A stretch of DNA of 64,000 nt from Paraburkholderia panacisoli (GTDB taxonomy: Bacteria; Pseudomonadota; Gammaproteobacteria; Burkholderiales; Burkholderiaceae), in the NCBI RefSeq assembly GCF_008369935.1, contig NZ_VTUZ01000003.1, forward strand, positions 310,001 to 374,000. Reading direction: 5' to 3'. The position numbers were made by a program, and so were the translations under genes. Positions 1 to 6,915 of this stretch are shown here, piece by piece. The notes below the pieces were generated by a model. It was given only the letters and a program-made list of their open reading frames with translations, searched no databases and was not told the DNA's origin. Every line of letters begins with the position of its first letter. Position 1 is the stretch's first letter.

Positions 1-473
1 TCGACTTGAAGAGCAGCACGATAACGGTTCGTGATGCTAAATTCTTTAAGACCCGCCTGATTCCCATCGGCCCACGGTTGGCAAGCGTTTTGGGCGAATA
101 TCTGTCACGTCGTCGTCAGCTCCCCATGCCAGATGGTGACAACTCAGCGTTTCTTGCCACGCGTACTGGCCTTCACCTGAATTACAAGCGTGTGAATAAG
201 CTGTTTTGCCGGCTTCGCCGAGCTGCACAGATTCAGCGGGAGTCTACGGCGCGTTACCAGCCTCGTATTCACGACATTCGACACGCCAGCGCCGTTCATC
301 GGGTCGTCGCGTGGTATCGCGTCGGCGCCGAGGTACAACGCCTGTTGCCGCAATTGGCCACTTACCTGGGGCATGTTGACTTGAGGTCCACGCAGCAGTA
401 CCTCAGCATGACGCCAGAGCTACTGCGGGAAGCCAGTTTGCGCTTTGATCGCTACGCGCAATCGGAGGTGTGA
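1..473 (+). CDS. Tyrosine recombinase, C-terminal part (second member of a recombinase trio)
   Basis: The reading frame is open to the left window edge, so only the C-terminal part of about 155 residues is visible. It carries the catalytic half of a tyrosine recombinase: the HDIRHASAVHR box, the LGHVD box and a tyrosine in QQYLSM as the likely nucleophile. The stop codon lies one base before the start of the next recombinase gene. Adjacent tyrosine recombinases in this order are known from RIT (recombinase in trio) elements and Tn554-like elements; assigning it to a RIT is an inference, because the first member would lie outside the window. Confidence 0.85.
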   Translation, partial: DLKSSTITVRDAKFFKTRLIPIGPRLASVLGEYLSRRRQLPMPDGDNSAFLATRTGLHLNYKRVNKLFCRLRRAAQIQRESTARYQPRIHDIRHASAVHRVVAWYRVGAEVQRLLPQLATYLGHVDLRSTQQYLSMTPELLREASLRFDRYAQSEV

Positions 474-474
474 G

Positions 475-1467
475 ATGCGTGACAATAACTCGATTGGACC
501 ATGGATACGCAGGTTCCTCCTGGAACACGTCGCCACAGAGCGCAATCTCGCGCGCAATACCCAACTCAGTTATCGCGATACGCTGGTACTTCTGCTTCCG
601 TTCCTGAGCAAGGCACTGGGGAAGGCAGTCGATCGCCTTTCGATCGATGATCTCTCGCCTGCCAGTGTGCGCTCGTTTTTGCGGTATCTGGAGAAGGAAC
701 GTCGCTGCAGCGGCGCCACGCGTAATCTGCGTCTGGCGACGATCCATTCGCTCGCGAAGTTCATCGGCATGCATAGCCCGGAGCATGTGGCATGGTGCGC
801 AGCAATACGTGGCGTTCCTTTCAAGAAGACGGCGTCATCAACTCTGACGTACCTGGACAAGCCGGAAATGGAGGCATTACTGCACACGCCTGACCTGCAT
901 ACGGCATTGGGAATGCGGGACCACGCCTTGTTGCTGTTCCTCTATAACACCGGAGCGAGAGCTGACGAGGCTGCTCATCTGTCATTGGAAGATATCAAAT
1001 GGGGCACCTCTCCTGCGGTACGCCTGGTCGGCAAGGGTAAGATGCGCTGGTGCCCCATCTGGCCTCGTACCGCGGACGTTTTAAAGCCGCTTATTGCCGG
1101 ACGCGCGTGCGGAGAATTCGTGTTTCTTAACCGGCTCAATCAACCGCTGACACGGTTTGGTATCTATGCCGTCGTGCGTCGAACGGTTGCCCAAGCGAGT
1201 CAGGCTTTGCCGTCGCTGATGGCAAAGACCATCAGCCCCCATTGCCTGAGGCACACCTGTGCCGTCCATTTGCTTCGTTCGGGCGTGGACATCAACACCA
1301 TTCGGGCATGGTTAGGGCATGTCTCCTTGGATACCACCCATATCTATGCAGAGGTCGACCTGGAAATGAAGGCTAAAGCGCTTGCCCTGTGCGATCTACC
1401 GAAGGAGACGAGGACCAGGCCTTGGCATACTGATGCTGGCCTCATGAGCTTCCTGAAAGCCCTCTGA
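475..1467 (+). CDS. Tyrosine recombinase (last member of a recombinase trio)
   Basis: A protein of 330 residues with an N-terminal SAM-like core-binding domain (about residues 5-95) and a C-terminal catalytic domain. Visible active-site parts are the arginine in NTGARADEAAHL, the HCLRHTCAVHLL box, the WLGHVSLDTT box and the tyrosine in THIYAEV. The ATG at 475 is chosen because it follows the stop of the upstream recombinase by one base, which implies translational coupling; an in-frame GTG or ATT-type start further upstream would overlap that gene. It probably acts with its neighbour in cutting and joining the ends of the element. Confidence 0.9.
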   Translation: MRDNNSIGPWIRRFLLEHVATERNLARNTQLSYRDTLVLLLPFLSKALGKAVDRLSIDDLSPASVRSFLRYLEKERRCSGATRNLRLATIHSLAKFIGMHSPEHVAWCAAIRGVPFKKTASSTLTYLDKPEMEALLHTPDLHTALGMRDHALLLFLYNTGARADEAAHLSLEDIKWGTSPAVRLVGKGKMRWCPIWPRTADVLKPLIAGRACGEFVFLNRLNQPLTRFGIYAVVRRTVAQASQALPSLMAKTISPHCLRHTCAVHLLRSGVDINTIRAWLGHVSLDTTHIYAEVDLEMKAKALALCDLPKETRTRPWHTDAGLMSFLKAL

Positions 1468-1491
1468 CGATCGGATAAGCGGACGAAAGTA

Positions 1492-1552
1492 ATGTTGCCG
1501 CGTTTCGAAAGCGGGTGCCGCCAGAATGGTATTCCAGTCGTCGCGGCAACAT
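1492..1552. repeat. 11-bp inverted repeat just after the recombinase genes
   Basis: The sequence atgttgccgcg at 1492-1502 is repeated in perfect inverse at 1542-1552, with 39 bases between. It begins 25 bases after the last recombinase stop. No T-run follows, so a simple intrinsic terminator is unlikely. An end or recombination site of the recombinase element is possible, but no second copy is visible here to test this. Confidence 0.45.
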
Positions 1553-1637
1553 AAGCTTCGGAAAAACATTTAATCGTAAATGTTCGCGAGGACATTTGCG
1601 GCCCTTGCACTGTTCGATGCGCAGGGTCATGCGCTGG

Positions 1638-1973
1638 CTATCGACGTCGCTGCCCTTCGCAGCGTGAGGGCTCGCGCATGGGCTGCATGCGGGCCATCCG
1701 TTCGGGCTCTTGAGCGTGACTTCGAAGAATAACTTCAGCCCCGTGATCGCGGCGTTCAGCGAGACCAGGCGACGTGCTGCGATCGACCAGATGCAATTGG
1801 TAGCTTCGCAGATCCTCGACGGTGGCGGTATCGGGCGAGCGTCCGGGAAACCGGGCAAACTCGCGCACGATCCGCAGATAGGTGGCTTGCGTCTTGGGCG
1901 AAAACTGGCGCATGCACATGTCGTCGATCATGCACTGACGCAGCCGTCTGACGCTCGGGTGGGAGGAAGTCAT
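1638..1973 (-). pseudogene. Truncated, frameshifted phage-type integrase
   Basis: The start at 1973 (MTSSHPSVRRLRQCM) follows a CAGGAG-type ribosome site. The N-terminal core-binding domain reads clearly as far as YQLHLVDRSTS. Homology then moves to another frame (SLNAAITGLKLFFEVTL) and returns to the first frame at PERMARMQPMREP. Two compensating frameshifts and the loss of the whole catalytic domain make it non-functional. The N-terminus resembles integrases that often accompany IS91-family transposases; that link is from family knowledge, and no transposase is present here. Confidence 0.75.
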
Positions 1974-2092
1974 GATTCGGCTCCTGCTGGAGAACGAGGC
2001 GGATTGCCTCATTCGCCAACATACGGAACCGCGCGGCGCACCTCTCACGACCCGTCACGCCTGGCCGGAGCCCCTACCGCGCGAGCGGTTTG

Positions 2093-3953
2093 GTGTACGC
2101 CCGTGATGGCGTGCTATCTGCGGGGTGTAAGTCCCCGTCGGAGTTGGCCACAGCTCCGTAGCCGAAGGTAACTGCGTCGTCGCGAGGCGGGGTGGGGAGT
2201 AACCGGAGGCGAACTGTCGGTCCGTAGGTTAACGAACCTGTTTCGGCGGGGTATGGCGGCGAGCCTGCACTAAAGTGGCGAAGCTTGGAAGTAACACAGC
2301 ACGCTGTCGTGGCGGATAAAGCGGTGCGGTGGCGTACCACGTGGTTGAGGACGGAACGATGGGACGGTAGCACGCAGCAAGCGGGGAGACCTGCCGGCGA
2401 GGTGAACGCTGGCAGGAGTCAGAGTCCCGATAGTACTGCACACGGACGGGTTGGGCCGTGGAGACCTGCGTCAGAACAAAAGGCGCACTAGGGAAGCGGG
2501 GCAGGAAAGTTGATAGCAAAAGACCGGAAGGAAGCAGAGATGAAGATCGAAGCATCGCCAGTGTCGGAAACGACTAGACGAGATGCAGATGCGCCGGGAA
2601 GCTGCGTGCAGCGGAAACTCGCGTCAGCTTCAATCTGGACGGACGCTATGTTGGCTGCTCTACAAAACGGAGTTAAAGGAAGTAAGTGGCATAGTCTGAT
2701 TGACAAGGTGTTTCGCCTGGACACGCTCGCGCTCGGTTGGGCTCAGGTCGAGAAGAACGCCAGGGCGGCGGGAGTGGACCGCATGAGCGTGAAGCGATTC
2801 GCGCAGGCGCGGGACCGCTACCTCTCCGAACTGGCGCATGCATTGCAGGATGGTAGCTATCGCCCGCAGCCGGTGCGGCGTGTCTACATACCGAAAGGTA
2901 AAGGACGTCGCCCGCTCGGTATACCCGCTGTAAAAGACCGCGTAGTTCAAGCGGCCATGAAGCTGGTGATCGAGCCGATCTTTGAACATGAGTTTGAGCC
3001 ACGAAGCTACGGCTTTCGCCCGGGCTTAGGCTGCAAGGATGCGCTGCGCGAAGTAGACCAGCATGTGAAAGCGGGCTACTGCTGGGTGGTCGATGCCGAC
3101 CTGCAAAGCTATTTTGACTCGAATCCACACCTACCCCTTCTTGCGAGGGAGGCCGCGCGAATTGCGGACGGCCGGGTTCTGGAACTCATCCAGTCCTTTC
3201 TCAAGCAAGACATCATGGAAGACATGACGCGTTGGACGCCGACTTCCGGCAGTCCTCAAGGGGCGGTTGTCAGCCCCCTGTTGGCAAATCTGTACCTGCA
3301 CGAGCTTGACGTGGAAATGCGCCAGGCAGGGCTGGTCATGGTGCGCTACGCGGATGACGCCGTGGTGTTATGCCGCACACGTGAGGAAGCGGAAGCTGCG
3401 CTCTCTCGCATGCGGGCCTGGGTGGATACGAACGGCCTGACACTGCATCCGGACAAAACCCACGTTGGGGATTGCCGGCTGGAGGGTCATGGGTTCGAGT
3501 TTCTGGGCTACCGGTTCGAGGCGGGTCAACGTTGGGTGCGCACGAAGAGTCTCATGGGGTTGCGGGATAAAATCCGGGCCCTGACCAAGCGTCACCGGGG
3601 CGATTCGATCGAGAGCATTATTGCGTCGATCAACCCGATCCTGCGCGGCTGGTTCGGCTATTTCCAGCACGCCCACCGCTACACCTTCTCGTCCGTCGAC
3701 GGCTTTGTTCGTCGCCGTCTGCGAGCGATCTTGCGCCGACAGCTTCATCGTCCGGGTCAGGGTCGCTGCCTTCGTGATCACACGCGATGGCCAAATGCCT
3801 TCTTCGCTAATCTTGGGCTGTTCACGATGTCCGAGGCCCTTCGATTGGCGCGCCAATCCCGATGCGGAAACAACTGACTGGAGAGCCCGTCGCGGGAAAA
3901 CTGCACACCGGGTTCGGAGGGAGGGGACGGCGCTCGCCGTTTCCTACCCCTAT
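2093..3953 (+). mobile_element. Group II intron with maturase gene
   Basis: A likely 5' end, gtgtacgc, lies at 2093, followed by about 400 bases of structured RNA-like sequence before the maturase gene. After the gene comes a domain V-like hairpin at 3883-3915 (gagcccg pairing with cgggttc around a GAAA-type loop). A domain VI-like hairpin at about 3917-3950 ends in ctacccctat, as expected at a 3' splice site. Just upstream of the 5' end is a small hairpin (accgc, gcga, gcggt) followed by ttt, the kind of target used by introns that insert after terminators. The exact borders are read from sequence pattern, not from an empty-site comparison, and the structural class is not assigned. Confidence 0.85.
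2540..3877 (+). CDS. ltrA: Group II intron reverse transcriptase/maturase
   Basis: A protein of 445 residues that helps splice the intron and copies it into new sites. Reverse transcriptase blocks are clear: IPKGKGRRPLGIPAVKDR, SYGFRPG, DADLQSYFD, GSPQGAVVSPLLANLYL and the catalytic MVRYADD. The maturase (X) domain follows (INPILRGWFGYFQ). The chain ends soon after RWPNAFFANLGLF with no HNH endonuclease zinc motif, so mobility would rely on other priming. ATG 2540 is preferred over TTG 2510 because a GGAAGGAAG ribosome site precedes it. No frameshift is visible, so the protein may be active. Confidence 0.93.
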   Translation: MKIEASPVSETTRRDADAPGSCVQRKLASASIWTDAMLAALQNGVKGSKWHSLIDKVFRLDTLALGWAQVEKNARAAGVDRMSVKRFAQARDRYLSELAHALQDGSYRPQPVRRVYIPKGKGRRPLGIPAVKDRVVQAAMKLVIEPIFEHEFEPRSYGFRPGLGCKDALREVDQHVKAGYCWVVDADLQSYFDSNPHLPLLAREAARIADGRVLELIQSFLKQDIMEDMTRWTPTSGSPQGAVVSPLLANLYLHELDVEMRQAGLVMVRYADDAVVLCRTREEAEAALSRMRAWVDTNGLTLHPDKTHVGDCRLEGHGFEFLGYRFEAGQRWVRTKSLMGLRDKIRALTKRHRGDSIESIIASINPILRGWFGYFQHAHRYTFSSVDGFVRRRLRAILRRQLHRPGQGRCLRDHTRWPNAFFANLGLFTMSEALRLARQSRCGNN

Positions 3954-4067
3954 CCTTCGGCCATGAACGGACGGTCGGCAATGGCGCGTAGATTGCGGTG
4001 TCTCGCTTCCCGCGCTACACGCTGTTGCGCTCGGCATGCAGTGGCTCGACATCTTATGCGGCGCTCC

Positions 4068-4673
4068 TTAGCGAAGTGCAGCCGCCACCGCTTCGTCAAT
4101 CTGCAGCGCAAAGCGCGCTTCAACATCGGGCACCGTGTAGCCAATTGACAGTTCCAGATACGCGTCGCCTAGCACCAACTGAACGAATGTCGCTGCCCGC
4201 AATGCAGCAGTCGATTCGTCAAACCGCTTTCGCAGAATTTTTGCGGCGAAGGCACGCACGACCTTTGCACCATTTTCGTAAAACACATGGCCGAGTTCGG
4301 GAAGACGCTCGGCCTCAGCAACGATGGCCCGGTAAAGCCGCAGATTATCCGGCGCGATAAGGTTGTGTGCCAACACCCATCCCAACTCGCGCAACTCGAC
4401 TTCGGGTGATCGATCGGATTGCTCGTCCCGAGCGCTGGCAAGAAATCCACCCACCTGAGCGCACATCGAGCTCACCAGACCAACGAAGAGCGCCTCCTTC
4501 GACTTGAAGTGGCGGTAGACCGTCTGTTTGCCGACGCCAGCGGCCGCGGCGACATCGTCCATCGTTGCCAGGCCGAAACCCTGGCTTAAAAAAACGGTCT
4601 TCGCGCCGTCGAGGATGGCGGACCGCTTACGGCGTTGCAGCGGGCTCAGGTCGGGGAGAGAGGACGTGTTCAT
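4068..4673 (-). CDS. TetR/AcrR family transcriptional regulator
   Basis: A 201-residue regulator. Residues 15-65 form the TetR helix-turn-helix (ILDGAKTVFLSQGFGLATMDDVAAAAGVGKQTVYRHFKSK in part), followed by an all-helical ligand-binding part resembling the AefR-type C-terminal domain (LRLYRAIVAEAERLPELG). It is transcribed away from the oxidoreductase and DoxX-like genes, and the shared intergenic region holds several inverted repeats suited to TetR binding. It most likely represses that divergent pair and itself, with release by an unknown small molecule. Confidence 0.93.
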   Translation of the reverse strand: MNTSSLPDLSPLQRRKRSAILDGAKTVFLSQGFGLATMDDVAAAAGVGKQTVYRHFKSKEALFVGLVSSMCAQVGGFLASARDEQSDRSPEVELRELGWVLAHNLIAPDNLRLYRAIVAEAERLPELGHVFYENGAKVVRAFAAKILRKRFDESTAALRAATFVQLVLGDAYLELSIGYTVPDVEARFALQIDEAVAAALR

Positions 4674-4701
4674 GCCCGATTAATAACAGATCGTCGAGTA
4701 G

Positions 4702-4759
4702 TTGACAAGACTGGTCAGTCTCGTTTAGATTGGTCGAAACGAGACCGACAAGTCTCGTT
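4702..4759 (+). promoter_or_regulatory. Promoter with overlapping TetR-type operators
   Basis: A TTGACA box at 4702-4707 is followed 18 bases later by a TAGATT-like -10 box at 4726-4731. Overlapping it is the inverted repeat agactg-gt-cagtct at 4708-4721. A second perfect repeat, aacgagac and gtctcgtt with 6 bases between, lies at 4738-4759. The left arm also pairs with an earlier gtctcgttt. Repressor binding here would cover the promoter of the gene at 4804 and sit close to the TetR gene start. Confidence 0.75.
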
Positions 4760-4803
4760 CCTGTGACTTATCAACTTCGTCGGCAATCATCGAGGAGAAC
4801 GCT

Positions 4804-5727
4804 ATGGAACTATTCATTACAGGTGGTACGGGCTACATCGGGCAGGCGGTCGCGCGCAAGGCAATCAGCCTCGGCCATCAGGTGACGGCGCTGGTGCGCG
4901 ACGACAGGTCGGCGGCCGCGAGCGCGCTGGCACGTGTCGGCGTGAAACTGCATGGCGGCGACTTGCGTGAGCCACAGTCTTTCGCTGCGACTGCCGGTGC
5001 CGCTGATGGCGTGGTGCACATGGCGTCGACCAACGATGCTTCCGCCGCTGCTGCTGACGAGGCTGCGGCTGAGGCGATGCTTTCGCATTTGCATCCGGGC
5101 GCGGCGTTTGTCTATACGTCGGGCACCTGGGTCTACGGCAATACGGAGGGCGAGCCCGCGACGGAAGCATCGGCGCCGAACCCGACACCACTCGTCGCGT
5201 GGCGGCCCGCAGTGGAGCAACACGTGCAGGCGCTGGCGGCACGCCGCTCGATTGCCGCGGTGATCCTCAGGCCGGCAATGGTGCACGGCTACGGCGGCGG
5301 CATCTTCGGCATGCTCGCCGGCATGGTCCGTCAGACCGGCAGTGTGAGAATCGTCGGCGATGGGCGCAACCACTGGCCTGCCGTGCACGTCGATGATCTC
5401 GCCACGGCATATCTGAGCGCAGTGGAGCGCGTGGCAAGCGGGGACGGCCGGGTCACGGGACAGATCTTCAACGTGGTCGCGGAAGATGCCGTTGCCGTAG
5501 CCGAAATGGGCGAAGCGATTCGGGCCTCGGTCGGCGCCGACCGCGTCGAATTTTGGCCACTCGACGATGCTCGCAAATCGCTTGGGCCATTTGCTGACGC
5601 ACTGGCGCTCGACCAGACGGTAAGCGGCCAGCATGCCCGGCGAGTTCTTGCGTGGGAACCCCACAGCCCCGGCCTGATTGCGGACCTCTCTGACCAGAAG
5701 CACTTTCAGCAAAGCAACGGGGCATGA
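4804..5727 (+). CDS. NAD(P)-binding epimerase/dehydratase-like oxidoreductase
   Basis: A 307-residue extended short-chain dehydrogenase-type protein. The Rossmann motif FITGGTGYIG is at the N-terminus, VHMAST follows in the cofactor domain and YTSGTWVYG lies in the catalytic region. The usual YxxxK pair is not evident: the matching segment reads AWRPAVEQ, so it may be a reductase or isomerase of an atypical subfamily. A GAGGAG-type ribosome site precedes the ATG. It overlaps the next gene by four bases and is divergent from a TetR gene, which suggests an inducible two-gene operon. The substrate cannot be told. Confidence 0.88.
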   Translation: MELFITGGTGYIGQAVARKAISLGHQVTALVRDDRSAAASALARVGVKLHGGDLREPQSFAATAGAADGVVHMASTNDASAAAADEAAAEAMLSHLHPGAAFVYTSGTWVYGNTEGEPATEASAPNPTPLVAWRPAVEQHVQALAARRSIAAVILRPAMVHGYGGGIFGMLAGMVRQTGSVRIVGDGRNHWPAVHVDDLATAYLSAVERVASGDGRVTGQIFNVVAEDAVAVAEMGEAIRASVGADRVEFWPLDDARKSLGPFADALALDQTVSGQHARRVLAWEPHSPGLIADLSDQKHFQQSNGA

Positions 5728-6074
5728 CGATGGCGTTAAACACTGCATCTATCGAATCGATTCTCGCGACGATCGTAGCGGTTCTGTTCGCGGTTGCTGG
5801 GGTGATCAATCTCGCAGGACGCGGCGCGGTGAAGCGCGACTTCGCACGTTGGGGTTACCCGGCATGGTTTCGGTTGCTCTGTGGCGCTCTCGAGCTGCTC
5901 AGTGCAGCACTTCTTCTTGGACAACAAACCAGAGTTTTAGGCCTAACGCTGGTCGGTGCGATCATGATGGGCGCGCTCCTCACGTTGCTACGAAATCGGG
6001 AGCCGTTCCGGCATCTCGCCCCGGCGCTGATCTTCTCGGCTCTCATTGTGGCTACTGTGGCGCTCCGTGGTTGA
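5724..6074 (+). CDS. DoxX-like integral membrane protein
   Basis: A 116-residue protein with about four hydrophobic segments (for example ILATIVAVLFAVAGVINL and VLGLTLVGAIMMGALLTLL). Length, the FRLLCGALELLSAALLL segment and the layout fit the DoxX/DoxX-like family of small membrane proteins, some of which partner with oxidoreductases. The ATG overlaps the stop of the preceding oxidoreductase gene (ATGA), so the two are translationally coupled and probably work together at the inner membrane. Confidence 0.8.
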   Translation: MTMALNTASIESILATIVAVLFAVAGVINLAGRGAVKRDFARWGYPAWFRLLCGALELLSAALLLGQQTRVLGLTLVGAIMMGALLTLLRNREPFRHLAPALIFSALIVATVALRG

Positions 6075-6107
6075 GGCTTCCTCGCCACCAGGCGAGTGAG
6101 CCCGGGA

Positions 6108-6192
6108 CGCTAACAGGCGGCCGAGTGCTGCCCCTTCTTGACGAAACCGGTCTCATCCACGATGAGCACCGCGTCACGCTCCCACGTCTTTT
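6108..6192 (-). pseudogene. Remnant of an IS701-like transposase
   Basis: Read on the minus strand, this short stretch encodes AVLIVDETGFVKKGQHSA followed by a stop. That is the segment around the first catalytic aspartate of IS701-type DDE transposases (V-D-E/D-T-G-F-x-K-K-G). No other part of the transposase is visible nearby, so it is a scrap about 28 codons long left from an old insertion. Confidence 0.65.
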
Positions 6193-6195
6193 CAG

Positions 6196-6915
6196 TCAAA
6201 TGCACAATTCATTAACCTAGGAATGCGAACGAGTTTAAGTATGGTAAAAAAATACGGCTGTAGTACTAAGCGAAAGCTCATCGAGTCAACCAGCGATCGC
6301 CTTCCACTGGCTGTGAACCGCCACGAGAATCGCGGGGTGTGCGTGGTTTACGATGAGCGACACCATGATGGCGGTGTTCGAGCATCCGAATGATCGACCG
6401 ATGGAAGATTGGGAAAAACGGAATGGGCGCCGGGTGTGCCCGTTGCGAATATCGTCATTGAAAGACAGGTCGCCGGCGTCTTATGACAGACTCGTCGAGA
6501 GTTATCTAGTGTTTGCATCGCTTGCTTGCGCGTTTGGCACAGCGGTTAATGTGAACACCGCATGGCGCCATTCATGCGCCATGAAAATCGTCAAGATAAT
6601 TAGATTTCCTATGGGATAGCCGAGGCCGGCGTAGATGCGCGCTGTGGGGGGAGTGCTTTGGCGCATCGAAGACCTCTGGGCAGGCTATATGAAGGTATCC
6701 AAATCGACATGAAAAGCTGCAAACTTAAAACTAAGGTTTCCTAATTTATTTGAGAGCTGAAATCCACCTGTATCGCCCGAGACGATGCAATCGATCCCAC
6801 TATCTGCGCTGTCGTACTAGGGGAATAACCTAATGGTCTTACCAAATCCTGCGAGTGCATATTTAAATCAAATATTCATAGGTGAATTCAGCATAAATCT
6901 CTAGCAGGAGACACG
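6196..6915. other. Intergenic stretch, no convincing gene
   Basis: About 720 bases with lower GC than the neighbours, most clearly after 6690. One 88-codon open frame at 6353-6619 has no recognisable motif and no good ribosome site, so it is not called. The last 200 bases presumably hold the promoter of the glycosidase operon, but no clear -35/-10 pair is claimed. Confidence 0.6.

Noticed and set aside
1492..1552. Intrinsic terminator for the recombinase genes
   Set aside because: The inverted repeat has a 39-base loop and no T-run.
1..3953. Prophage end
   Set aside because: The recombinases are of the paired RIT/Tn554 style, and no phage structural or replication genes follow.
4810..5748. 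Long minus-strand open frame of 312 codons
   Set aside because: It is the antisense shadow of the epimerase-like gene in high-GC DNA; the plus frame has clear motifs and a ribosome site.
6353..6619. Open frame of 88 codons before the glycosidase operon
   Set aside because: No motif, no ribosome site and codon use unlike real genes nearby.
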